This document shows positions 15,721 through 24,347 of a stretch of DNA of 64,000 bases, piece after piece. Position numbers and translations under genes: made by a program. Numbering within the stretch: position 1 is the first letter of the stretch; each line of letters starts with the position of its first letter. The notes below the pieces were generated by a model. It had not been told where the DNA came from. It worked only from the letters and a program-made list of their open reading frames with translations, and did no database searches. This DNA is from Alphaproteobacteria bacterium (GTDB lineage: Bacteria; Myxococcota_A; UBA796; GCA-2862545): assembly GCA_020632875.1 (NCBI GenBank), contig JACKET010000003.1, positions 496,001-560,000 of the forward strand, written 5' to 3'.

Positions 15721-17583
15721 CTATCGTAGCGGGACGGCGCGCATCGTGGGGATCGGCATCCGCTCCGCCGCGCACTCCTCGTCGAGGCGGTCACACGCCG
15801 TGCGCAGCTGGGCCGCGTCGTCGGGGCGCCGGTGGTCGAGCCAGGCGTCGAGCGCCCCGTCGGCACGGGGATCCTCGAGATCCTGCAGCGCGAGCGCCCG
15901 GCTGCGCAGCAGATCCGGGTCCCGCGGCTGGAATGCCAGCCCTTCGTCCGCCGCCTCGAGCGCACCTTCGGCATCCCCGGCGCTCCCGAGGGCCCGCGCC
16001 AGGCTCGCCCAGCTCGCCGGGTTCTCGGGCGTGCGCTGCACCATCTCGCGGTACGCCTTCACCGCCGGCTCCCAGCGCCACACCGCGGCCAGCGCGTCGC
16101 CGCGCATCCGCCACACGGCCGGGTGGTCGGGCAGGCCCTCGAGCTCGGCCAGCGCCTCGTCGACTCGCCCCTGGCGACCGAGGATGCGGGCGCGCACGAC
16201 GCGGGCGCGCGGGTCGTCGAGCCCGGCGAGGCTGTCGAGACCCGCGCCGATCTCCTCCTGGAGCCCGCGCGACATCCCGAGCGCGTGCTCGTACAGCGCG
16301 GCCCCGTCGGGCGCTTCGAGGGTGCCGACCGCGATGGTGCGCGGGGTCTCGGGTGCACAGCCATCCAGGGTGAAGTCGGTCGTCGCGCGGCACGCGGCCT
16401 CGGCGAGCTCGGCGCGGTGCGACCGGTGGACGACCTCTGCGCGCACGTCGAGCGGCCCGCCCGGCGCCGTGAAGGCGACCCGCACGAGCTGGACCTCGCC
16501 CGGCGGGATGGTGTGGTCGAACGCCTTGGACGCGATGTGCCGCGTGTGGTGCGCCCGCACCGGACGCCCCTCCTCGTCGACCGGGAGCCCGCGGAAGTGC
16601 ACCGCGTCGTCCGTCCCCTCGCCCGCCACGAGGACGGCCTTCGCGCCCTCTACGGTCACGCGCAGCCAGCTGTCCTGGGTGTCTTCCGTCCCGCCCGGGA
16701 AGGAGTGCCCGGCGCCCACGTTGCGGACCGTCACGTCCAGCACGACCTCGCTGCCCGCTTCCGGCGCGAAGCCCCCGTCCAGACGGGCCCGCTCGCCATC
16801 GACCCACGCCACGGGGATTCGCACCTTCAGCGCCTTCGCGAGCATCGCCTCGACCGCGTCGAGCCCGCCCGTCTGCGCCGCCAGCGCGGCCCGGCCGCCC
16901 GGCACGCCGTGCCCCTTCTCCATGTGGCAGTCGATGCACCGGACCGGCTCGTCCCGTGGAGGATCGAAGCGCGACGTGGGAACGCCCGCCCAGCCGGACA
17001 CCTCCCACTCCCCCCAGTCGTCGAAGCCCGGCAGCACGCTGCGGTTGCCGGTGTCGGGCGTGAGGAACCCGCGGTGACAGCCGCGGCAGACGGTGCCGTC
17101 TTCGAGGGGCGCAGGCCGCATCCGCTGCCGGTGGCGCTTCACGCTGTCGATCGGGTCGGGCAGATCGGCGAGATCGACGACGTAGTCGCCGTTCCCGCGG
17201 GTCCCTGTCTCGCGGATGCCGTGGCACACGAGGCACGCGACGCCCTGTGTGGCGAGCGGGTGCTCCGCGGTGATGGGCTCCTCGACGAGGCCGTTCGCCA
17301 GCAGCACCGGGTCGTGACAGCCCGCGCAGTGCCGGCTCGCGTCGACTCCGACGTTCTCGCGCAGGTCCTCGAAGGCCTGTGCGTACCAGGGATTGTCGAG
17401 CGAGCTGTGCGCGTGGGCGCTCGTGGCCCACTGGGCATGCTCCTCCTCGTGGCAGACCGCGCAGTCGGCCGCGCGCCCGAACGCCTCGACCGGGCCCTCG
17501 TAGCGGGCCTGGCTCGGCAGGTTCGGGGCCGCGGCCGTCGCGAGCGACAGCGCGACCACGAAGAGGGGGAGCACGCGCAGCAT
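15721..17583 (-). CDS. Pentaheme c-type cytochrome with C-terminal TPR domain
   Basis: The protein has 620 residues. A Sec signal (MLRVLPLFVVALSLATAAA) is followed by five CXXCH haem sites in the first 270 residues: CAVCH, CAGCH, CLVCH, CRGCH and CIDCH, the last within RCIDCHMEKGHG. This resembles the cytochrome c-554/perchlorate-type 'multiheme + TPR' group. A middle beta domain (VVLDVTVRNVGAGHSFPGGTEDTQDSWLRVTV) matches the region seen in such proteins, and residues about 440-600 form TPR repeats (VWRMRGDALAAVWRWEPAVKAYREMVQRTPENPASWASLARALGSAGD, in pieces). It is a periplasmic electron-transfer protein; partner unknown. The ATG overlaps the stop of the DUF2330 gene (TGATG), so the two are coupled. 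Confidence 0.87.
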   Translation of the reverse strand: MLRVLPLFVVALSLATAAAPNLPSQARYEGPVEAFGRAADCAVCHEEEHAQWATSAHAHSSLDNPWYAQAFEDLRENVGVDASRHCAGCHDPVLLANGLVEEPITAEHPLATQGVACLVCHGIRETGTRGNGDYVVDLADLPDPIDSVKRHRQRMRPAPLEDGTVCRGCHRGFLTPDTGNRSVLPGFDDWGEWEVSGWAGVPTSRFDPPRDEPVRCIDCHMEKGHGVPGGRAALAAQTGGLDAVEAMLAKALKVRIPVAWVDGERARLDGGFAPEAGSEVVLDVTVRNVGAGHSFPGGTEDTQDSWLRVTVEGAKAVLVAGEGTDDAVHFRGLPVDEEGRPVRAHHTRHIASKAFDHTIPPGEVQLVRVAFTAPGGPLDVRAEVVHRSHRAELAEAACRATTDFTLDGCAPETPRTIAVGTLEAPDGAALYEHALGMSRGLQEEIGAGLDSLAGLDDPRARVVRARILGRQGRVDEALAELEGLPDHPAVWRMRGDALAAVWRWEPAVKAYREMVQRTPENPASWASLARALGSAGDAEGALEAADEGLAFQPRDPDLLRSRALALQDLEDPRADGALDAWLDHRRPDDAAQLRTACDRLDEECAAERMPIPTMRAVPLR

Positions 17584-18898
17584 CAGTTGCCGCCGACCTC
17601 GGGGATCATCCCGGGATTGCCCTTGGGCTTCGGCTTGTCGCCTTCGGGCTTCACGCCCGGCACCGGGTCGAGCAGCACCTTCGCGAGCTCGAGCCTCGGC
17701 TTCTCCTTCTTCGCCATGGAGTCGCCGGCGCCCTTGATCGGCGGGCGGTCCTCGCCGTCGGGGCCGCCCCAGATGCCGCGCTGCGGGTTCTGGCACGCGA
17801 GCGTGCCCTCCCAGCGGTGGAGGATGGCGTAGCGACCCTGGAACTGGTTCACCGAGGAGTCCTGCGGCTTCTCGTTGAAGTTGCCCTCCTGGTCCGGGGT
17901 CCCCCGGCCGCCGATGATCGCCTTCGCCTCCTTGAAGACGAGGTCTTCGTCGAGACCGTCCTTGCCGTAGCGGTAGTGGAGGCGGGTGAGCGTCCACGAC
18001 ATCGGGTTCGCGTCGCCGAGCACGTCGCCGCCGAGCGTCTGGATGTCGTTGGCCTGGAGCGTGGGGCCCGGGCACGGGTCGCAGCTGCCGGACTGCCAGC
18101 TGTACTCGGTGACCACGGCGCCGGGCGAATCCTCGATGGTGTTGCGGAACAGCGCCTCGTAGAAGGCCCCGAAGTCGTCGCGCACGGCGTTCGTCACGCG
18201 CAGGTTGGTCGGGATGAGGACGTTCTCGTAGTTGGCGACCTCGTAGCGCTTGTTCTTGCCGAGGATGTGCACGAGGAGGTCTTGCTCGCCCTTGCTGTTG
18301 ATCAGGCCGAGGCGCACGGGCAGCGCGAACTCCTTGCTGTCGTAGGCGACTTCGTGCCCTGCTGGACGTACGGGCGCAGCGCCGTGGACGCGCCTTCGGG
18401 GATGTTGTACCGCTCCTGGCGCAGCCAGGTCTCGAGGCCCGAGCTGTCCTTCGCGGAGAGCACGACGATGTCGTACTCGGCGACCGAGAACTGCGCTTCG
18501 ATGGTCACGCCGAGGTCCTTCGCACCCGCGGGACGCCCCGAGCCCTTGCGGACGGCCATCATGGGCGCCTCTGCGGCCATCAGCTCGTCGTACTTGTACG
18601 GATTGCAGGGGTCGCGCTCCCAGTACTCGACGAGGCGGGGCGCCGAGAGACGGTCGACGCTGGCGAACACCTCGCGCGGCAGGGTCTTCACGTCCTCTTT
18701 CTTCAGGACCACGGGCACCGGGACCACGAGCGCGAAGTCCTCGGGGGGACCTGCGTAGGAGTTCTGCATCGACAGCACGGTCTTCGACTGGTCGCGCATC
18801 ATCACGACGAGCGTGGCGTCGTTGTAGAGCTGCTGATCGGCGCCGCCGACGTAGAAGCCGCAGAACGCCTGGGCGGTGGAGAGCAGGAACGGGATCAT
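17583..18898 (-). pseudogene. DUF2330 protein gene broken by a deletion and frameshift
   Basis: Two frames together give one DUF2330 protein. The first runs from ATG 18898 (MIPFLLSTAQAFCGFYVGGAD..) to ..LRPYVQQGTK; the second resumes at about 18350 with VAYD, then ALPVRLGLINSKGEQDLL, and ends at 17583. Compared with the intact paralogue at 19658-21016, about 73 bases are missing at 18350/18351, shifting the frame and removing the segment equivalent to FFVAKVDPKRVTFEGDRAVL and five residues more. The signal peptide and FCGFYVGGA motif, the Cys pair SGSCDPCPGP and the GIWGGPDGE motif are all kept. It is either a recent pseudogene or an assembly error. DUF2330 proteins are exported proteins of unknown function. 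Confidence 0.8.
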
Positions 18899-18970
18899 GG
18901 AAGCTCCGAGGGGTGGGACCGGGAGGGACGCGGTACAGACGTCGCTCGCTGTATCCGCTTACACCGGCGG

Positions 18971-19654
18971 GTGGACACCGGAGGAACCTTGAGACTTCCC
19001 CAATCCTGGGCCGCGGCGCTGGGCGGCGACCCGCTCGGCGGAGCGGACTTCGACGGGCTGCGCGCCTTCCTCGCTGCCGAAGAGGCCGAGCACACCGTGC
19101 TGCCCCCGGCCGAGGAGCGCTTCGCGGCCTTCGAGCACACGCCGTTCGACGCGGTCCGCGTGGTGCTGCTCGGCCAGGACCCCTACCACGGCAACGGCCA
19201 GGCCCACGGCCTCTCGTTCTCGGTGAAGAAGCCGCGAAAGCCGCCGCCCTCGCTGAAGAACATCTTCCAGGAGCTCGCCGACGACGTGGGCTTCACGCGT
19301 CCCGACCATGGCGAGCTGACCGCGTGGGCCGACCGCGGCGTGCTGCTGCTGAACGCCGTGCTGACCGTGCGCCACAAGAAGGCCGGCTCGCACCGAAAGA
19401 AGGGCTGGGAGCCCTTCACCGACGCCGTTATCGACGCCCTGTCCGCGCGAGAGGCGCCCCTCGCGTTCCTGTTGTGGGGCAAGGCCGCGCAGGAGAAGGC
19501 CGAGCGCATCGCCGAGCGCCACCTCGTGCTGACGGCGCCGCACCCCTCCCCCTACTCCGCGGAGACGGGGTTCTTCGGGTGCAAGCACTTCAGCCAGGTG
19601 AACACGTGGCTCGTGGAGCAGGGCCAGGCGCCGATCGACTGGAGCCTGGACTGA
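18971..19654 (+). CDS. ung: Uracil-DNA glycosylase, family 1
   Basis: The protein has 227 residues. The active-site loop VVLLGQDPYHGNGQAHGLSF holds the catalytic Asp of GQDPYHG; the DNA-binding loop HPSPYSA and the PPPSLKNIF and GVLLLNAVLTV motifs are all present. It excises uracil from DNA as the first step of base-excision repair. The start is GTG 18971; an in-frame TTG at 18989 with GGAGG only 4 bases upstream is the alternative and removes six residues. It lies between two DUF2330 genes on the other strand and diverges from the broken one. Confidence 0.95.
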   Translation: MDTGGTLRLPQSWAAALGGDPLGGADFDGLRAFLAAEEAEHTVLPPAEERFAAFEHTPFDAVRVVLLGQDPYHGNGQAHGLSFSVKKPRKPPPSLKNIFQELADDVGFTRPDHGELTAWADRGVLLLNAVLTVRHKKAGSHRKKGWEPFTDAVIDALSAREAPLAFLLWGKAAQEKAERIAERHLVLTAPHPSPYSAETGFFGCKHFSQVNTWLVEQGQAPIDWSLD

Positions 19655-19657
19655 GCC

Positions 19658-21016
19658 CTACTCCGCGGGCTTCTCCTTCCGGCGGGGCTTGACCTCGGCC
19701 GGCGGGAGCGGGTCGAGCAGGACCTTCGAGAGCTCGATGGCCTCGGAGGTGCGCTTCGCCATCGAGTCTCCCGCGCCCTTCGGCGTGGGGAGCTCGTCGC
19801 CGTCGGGACCGCCCCAGATGCCGCGCTGCGGCTCCTTGCACGCCATCTTGCCCTCCCAGGGATGGAGGATGGCGTACCGGCCCTGGAACTGGCTCGACGA
19901 CGACTTCTGGACCTCCTCCGTGAAGTGGCCCTCGGCGTCGGGCGTTCCGCGGCCCCCGATCACGGGAGCGGCCTTGCGGAACACGAGATCCTCGTCGAGG
20001 CCGTTCGTGCCGTAGCGGTAGTGCAGGCGGGTCAGCGTCCAGCTCATCGGGTTCGTGTCGCCCACGAGGTCGCCGCCGAGCGTCGCCACGTCTTCGTCGG
20101 TGAGCGTGGGGCCGGGACACGGATCGCACGAGCCGGCCTGCCAGGCGTACTCCGTGACGACCGCGCCGGGATTGTCCTCGATCGTGTTCCGGAACAAGGC
20201 CTCGTAGAAGGCGCCGAACCGCTCGCGCACGTCGTTCGTCACGCGCAGGTTGGTCGGGATGTACGTGTTCGGGTAGTTCGCGACCTCGTAGCGCTGGTCA
20301 CGGCCGAGGATGTGGACGAGCAGGTCCTGCTCGCCCTTGCTGTTCAGCAGGCCGAGGCGCACGGGGAGCGCGAGCTGCTCGGTGTCGTAGGCCACGCGCA
20401 GCGGGCTCAGGACCGCCCGGTCGCCCTCGAACGTCACCCGCTTCGGGTCGACCTTCGCGACGAAGAACTTCGTGCCGCTCTCGACGTACGGCCGCAGGGA
20501 GGACGAGGCGCCCGCGGGGATGGCGTACTTCTCGCGGATCAGCCACTTCTCGAGGCCCGAGCTGTCTTTCGCGGACAGGATGACGATGTCGTACTCGGCG
20601 ACCGAGAACTGCGCCTCGACCTTCACGCCGAGGTCGTCGTCGGGCGCGGACCCCGACTCCATGTCGATCCCGGCGCCCCGCATCGCGACCATGCCCTTCT
20701 GGACGTCGTACTTGTATGGGTCGCACGGGTCGCGCTCCCAGTACTCGACGAGCCGCGGCGCCGCGAGCCGGTCGATGCGCGAGAAGACCTCGGGCGGCAG
20801 GGTCTTCACGTCCTCCTTCTGGATGACGGTCGGCACGGGGACCACGAGCGCGAAGCCCTCGGGCGGGCCCTGGTAGCTGTTCTGCATGGACAGCGCGGTC
20901 TTCGTGCCGTCGCGCAGCAGCACGACGAGCGTGGCGTCGTTGTAGAGCTGCGCGTCCGCGCCGCCGACGTAGAAACCGCAGAAGGCCGAAGCGGCCGAGA
21001 CGAGCAGGCTGATCAT
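19658..21016 (-). CDS. DUF2330 exported protein (intact paralogue)
   Basis: The protein has 452 residues from ATG 21016. A signal peptide (MISLLVSAASAFCGFYVGG) leads into the DUF2330 signature: YNDATLVVLLRDG, SMQNSYQGPPEGFALVVPVP, PRLVEYWERDPCDPYKYD, SVAEYDIVILSAKDSSGL and TNLRVTND, with the Cys pair GSCDPCPGPT and the end motif RGIWGGPDGDELP. DUF2330 is found in myxobacteria and related groups, exported, without known activity. The C-terminus is Lys/Pro-rich (PPAEVKPRRKEKPAE). It is highly similar to the broken copy at 17583-18898 and its stop lies 3 bases after ung. Confidence 0.9.
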   Translation of the reverse strand: MISLLVSAASAFCGFYVGGADAQLYNDATLVVLLRDGTKTALSMQNSYQGPPEGFALVVPVPTVIQKEDVKTLPPEVFSRIDRLAAPRLVEYWERDPCDPYKYDVQKGMVAMRGAGIDMESGSAPDDDLGVKVEAQFSVAEYDIVILSAKDSSGLEKWLIREKYAIPAGASSSLRPYVESGTKFFVAKVDPKRVTFEGDRAVLSPLRVAYDTEQLALPVRLGLLNSKGEQDLLVHILGRDQRYEVANYPNTYIPTNLRVTNDVRERFGAFYEALFRNTIEDNPGAVVTEYAWQAGSCDPCPGPTLTDEDVATLGGDLVGDTNPMSWTLTRLHYRYGTNGLDEDLVFRKAAPVIGGRGTPDAEGHFTEEVQKSSSSQFQGRYAILHPWEGKMACKEPQRGIWGGPDGDELPTPKGAGDSMAKRTSEAIELSKVLLDPLPPAEVKPRRKEKPAE

Positions 21017-21152
21017 GGCGGGGTTCTCCCTGGGCGGCGGGAGCATACCGACGGCGGTCGACACCTGTCGCCTGGCGAAGCGCGAAAACCAGCCTTCATC
21101 CGTGTGGGACGGCTGGCGCACGCGATGCAGGGGCGCGGCGCGGAGGTGTCCC

Positions 21153-21662
21153 ATGCTGCTGCTCCTGCTCGCCTGTTCGTCCGAATCCCCCGTGTCCGCG
21201 GGGTCGCCCGCGCCAGTCCCGCTGATCGGGGACGTGCTGGTCGACCTCACCGAGGTCCACCGCTGGGAGGCCCATCCCGGCGCGGGGACCGCGCAGTGCG
21301 CGTTCGGCCCGGAGGGCTGGTCGGTGCGCCAGATGCCCGGTGCGAGCGGGCCCGCGTACTGCTGGCTCGGGCTCCGCGAGCCGCTCGAGGTGCCCGAGGG
21401 AACCGACGTGCTGGCGATCCGCGCCGGGTGGACGGGCGCGCCGCCCGAGGCGGAGGCCCGCGTTCAGGCCGAGCTGGAGGGCGCTTCGACGGACGCCTGG
21501 GCGGACTGGCCCGTGTCGGCGGAGTCCGACGGAGGGTCGCACCTCTTCACGGCCGACGAGAGCTTCACGGTGGCGGTCCGGATGGCGATGGGCTGCCCGG
21601 GCTGCGACCTGCCCGACGGGTTCCGGGTGGAGCGGCTCGAGGTCGTGGCACTCGGGCGCTGA
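21153..21662 (+). CDS. Small uncharacterised lipoprotein
   Basis: The protein has 169 residues. ATG 21153 follows GGAGG at the right distance and opens a very short signal, MLLLLLACSSESP, with lipobox LLAC. The mature domain has four cysteines (QCAFG, YCWLG, GCPGCD) and looks like a beta-sandwich (VLVDLTEVHRWEAHPG.., LAIRAGWTGAPPEAEARVQAEL, FTVAVRMAMGC). No family recognised. It is divergent from the DUF2330 gene, 136 bases apart. Confidence 0.7.
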   Translation: MLLLLLACSSESPVSAGSPAPVPLIGDVLVDLTEVHRWEAHPGAGTAQCAFGPEGWSVRQMPGASGPAYCWLGLREPLEVPEGTDVLAIRAGWTGAPPEAEARVQAELEGASTDAWADWPVSAESDGGSHLFTADESFTVAVRMAMGCPGCDLPDGFRVERLEVVALGR

Positions 21663-22241
21663 GGTCCGACGGACGACGCACGCGACGAGGTGGAAGAGGG
21701 TGCCTCCGCGCGGACGGGAGTCGGGATTCACGAGAGCAGGCGAACGTTGCAGCGCTTTGGGGCGGAATTGGTCGGGCTTCGAGCGTTCCATGGCATCACG
21801 CAGATGACGCAGAAGGACGCAGATGACGCAGAAAGGAGGCCGTCGCGGGGTCGAGCGGCCTCGTGTCCCCGGCCGCCGAAGAGGAGGCCTGCACCGCCGA
21901 GCCCGCCAGGTCCGGGCGTCGGGAGGGACCTCTCGATGGTCGGGGGCCGCCGTGCGCTCGGGCCGCCGATGACTCCCCACCGACGTGCGATTCACTGCCA
22001 TCGGTTGGCAGCGATTGCGCAGCGATCGGGTGGGGCATCGGGGTCCGAACGCACGCTGTCGGGAGCCTGGGCCGGAGTATCGGCCTGCCGATGCACGCCG
22101 CCCGGAGGCATCGGCCAGCGCAGTCTCGCCTCGGCGTCATCCGCGGGCGGCACGACGAACGGCGGCATCCGCACGCGAACCCACGACATCTCCTGGCGAG
22201 CCGGGACCCTCCGCGACCCGCGCCACCCGTAGCCTCCCCCG
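21663..22241. other. Repeat-containing interval of 579 bases
   Basis: No gene is seen. It contains the composite dispersed repeat (about 21761-21860), one copy of the 31-bp unit core at about 22034-22055 (GGCATCGGGGTCCGAACGCA) and a shorter inverted match (CCGATGCACGCCGCCCGGAG) near 22078-22097. Confidence 0.6.
21761..21860 (+). repeat. Composite dispersed repeat, copy 2
   Basis: The order matches copies 1 and 3: GGGCTTCGAGCGTTCC, GGCATCACGCAGATGACGCA, GGACGCAGATGACGCAGAAA, then a GTCGAGCGGCC tail. It lies in a gene-free interval. Confidence 0.8.
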
Positions 22242-23015
22242 ATGGAGCCGATCCGCCACAAGCCCGAAATCGCCGCGTTGGGCGCGCTCCTCGTGGTGCT
22301 GGGGCTGGCGCCGATCGCGGCGCTCCCGCTACTCCCGAGCTGCGGTCGGCTGGTGATCGCGGCGGCGCTCGTGGTCCAGATCGCCGCGGCGCGCTGCTTC
22401 GCCGCCATGGGCCCCGGCCCCCGCGGCCACCCCCGGCTCCCGACCGACGCGGTCCCGACGATCGACGGCTGGTCCCTCCGCCTCTCCGGCTTCGGGCGGC
22501 CGCGCTTCCTCAAGATGACAGTCGTGGCGTACGCGCTGCTGTCCGTGGTCCCGGCGACCTGGGTGAAGTGGGAATGGGCGCGAGTCCCCTCGCCGCAATC
22601 CTGCGGAAACGCCTACGACACCGCGCGACTCGCGACCTGGCTGTTCGTCACGTGGACGGTCCTGTGGCTCGTCGGGTGGCTCGCGGTGCACGCCGCGGCG
22701 TCCCGGCCCGTCACCGTCCGCCTACGCGGCCGGGTGCTCGATGTCGGGCGGCGCACCCTGATCCTCGACGGGCGCCACACGCTCGACCTCGGACCGACTC
22801 ACGAGACCCTCGGGATCCGCACACCCGACGGACAGGCGGAGCTCCACGCGCACGCCGATCGGATCGCCTGGGTACACCGCGCGCTCGCTGCCGTCCCGAC
22901 CCGCGGAGGTCGGGGCGACGTGCCGCCCTCACTCCGCCGGAAGCGAGGCCGGACTACCAGTTGTCGGCGTTGTGGTTGTGGTTGTGGCAGGTGCCGTCGC
23001 AGGTCGTGCCGTTGA
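22242..23015 (+). CDS. Uncharacterised membrane protein
   Basis: The protein has 257 residues from ATG 22242. There are about four hydrophobic segments: about 11-32 (AALGALLVVLGLAPIAALPL), about 37-55, about 90-108 (LKMTVVAYALLSVVPATWV) and about 133-152 (TWLFVTWTVLWLVGWLAV). Then comes a soluble beta-rich tail of about 70 residues (RPVTVRLRGRVLDVGRRTLILDG..). The last 20 residues, rich in Cys and Arg, overlap the convergent cytochrome gene by 62 bases and may not be functional sequence. No family recognised. Confidence 0.6.
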   Translation: MEPIRHKPEIAALGALLVVLGLAPIAALPLLPSCGRLVIAAALVVQIAAARCFAAMGPGPRGHPRLPTDAVPTIDGWSLRLSGFGRPRFLKMTVVAYALLSVVPATWVKWEWARVPSPQSCGNAYDTARLATWLFVTWTVLWLVGWLAVHAAASRPVTVRLRGRVLDVGRRTLILDGRHTLDLGPTHETLGIRTPDGQAELHAHADRIAWVHRALAAVPTRGGRGDVPPSLRRKRGRTTSCRRCGCGCGRCRRRSCR

Positions 23016-24234
23016 TGGTGAGCGAGTTGCTCAGCACATCTTTGTAGTTGTTGACGTGGTACGTCGCGCCGACGATCGCATTGTTCGCATCGACCGTATT
23101 GGCGTGGCACTCGTAGCAGACCGCACCCTCGTTCAGGTGCAGGTTGTGCCGGCCCGACATCTGAGGCCAGCCATTCGGGTCGCCGAGGTTCGGGTGGCAG
23201 CTCGTGCAGCCGAGCGGCCCGTCGCCATCGGTCACGGTGCCGTCGTCGTAGCGGCCCGACCCGTGGCAGTAGAGGTTCGAGCACGTGCCGTTCGCGGCGT
23301 TGTAGGTGCCGACCACCGAGTAGCCGCGGGTGTAGTCGACCTCGCCGTAGCCCGGCGTGATGTCGCCGAAGATGTGCCCGTTCTGGAGCACGTCGGTCGG
23401 CTTGTAGTGGCACTGCTCGCAGCTGTAGCCCTCGTCGACCACGTGCGCGGTGTGCGCCGTGAACGAGATGAGGTTCGGATCGTCGATGCCGTCGATGTCT
23501 TTCGGCGGAGCGCCCGACGCGTTGAGCGTGCCGCCGTGGCAGAACGTGCAGTCGGTGCGCCAGCCCGGGTCGTGGCACTGGTCGCAGCTGACCGTGGACG
23601 TGCCGCCCTGGCCGTCGAGGTTGGCGCCATGGCAGCTGCGGCAGTCGCCGTCGGTCTGCATGTTGGCGGCCACGCCGTGGTACTCGGGCTGGGCCCAGTT
23701 CGGCGGGTGGTGCGGCTCGTTCGGGTCGGCCTCGGGATCGGGCGGCGGAGGCGGCGGCGGAGGCGGCGGGGCACCGCCGATCGGCGGGATGTCGCAGTCG
23801 TTCGGCGCGCCGTTGTCGATCCAGGTCTTCACGAGGTCGGTGACGAACGGATCGAGCGCGCCCTCGGGCGGCATGACGCCCCCCTCGCCCTGCGCGATGA
23901 GGTTCACCATCTTCCGGTAGAGGAACGAGTCGACCGCGCTGCTGGGCGTGACGAGCGGGCCGCTGCCCGCCTGGGACGGCCGGTTCACGAGCGCCGTGTA
24001 CGGGTCGGACTGGAGATCGAGGCCCCCGCCCTCGACGACCGCCGAGTGGCAGCCCGTCACGCACGACACCTCGAACACGGTGCGCACGAGGCAGAACTCA
24101 CCCGTGAGGAAGCCCTCGGGCACGACGTTCTGCGGCACATCGGTGTCGGTGTCGGTGTCGGTGTCTGCCGGCTCGTTCTTGCAGGCCGTCAGGAAAGACA
24201 AGAGCAAAAGGGACACAACGCCTCCAAAAAGCAC
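22954..24234 (-). CDS. Multiheme c-type cytochrome lipoprotein with CxxxxCH domain
   Basis: The protein has 426 residues. The signal ends in lipobox LTAC and is followed by a DTDTDTDTD linker, so it is a surface or periplasmic lipoprotein. Haem-binding candidates in order: CVTGCH, CRSCH, CDQCH, CTFCH, CEQCH, CSNLYCH, CTSCH, CYECH and CDGTCH: six standard CXXCH, one CX4CH and two CX3CH. The block CSNLYCHGSGR ... LGCTSCH ... SGRHNLHL is the 'Geobacter CxxxxCH...CXXCH' module. A Pro-rich stretch (about 150-165) separates an N-terminal domain with VMPPEGALD, typical of cytochromes where haem c sits next to a short loop. It probably takes part in extracellular or periplasmic electron transfer. Confidence 0.87.
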   Translation of the reverse strand: MLFGGVVSLLLLSFLTACKNEPADTDTDTDTDVPQNVVPEGFLTGEFCLVRTVFEVSCVTGCHSAVVEGGGLDLQSDPYTALVNRPSQAGSGPLVTPSSAVDSFLYRKMVNLIAQGEGGVMPPEGALDPFVTDLVKTWIDNGAPNDCDIPPIGGAPPPPPPPPPPDPEADPNEPHHPPNWAQPEYHGVAANMQTDGDCRSCHGANLDGQGGTSTVSCDQCHDPGWRTDCTFCHGGTLNASGAPPKDIDGIDDPNLISFTAHTAHVVDEGYSCEQCHYKPTDVLQNGHIFGDITPGYGEVDYTRGYSVVGTYNAANGTCSNLYCHGSGRYDDGTVTDGDGPLGCTSCHPNLGDPNGWPQMSGRHNLHLNEGAVCYECHANTVDANNAIVGATYHVNNYKDVLSNSLTINGTTCDGTCHNHNHNADNW

Positions 24235-24347
24235 GCTCGGCGGAGCATAGCACGCAGGTCCCGAAGTGCCGAGGGTGATTTCCGACAGCGGCGGTGAAGC
24301 TGACGCGGCGGCGCGGGCATTCCCTGTCGAAACGCCCCGGAGGCCCC

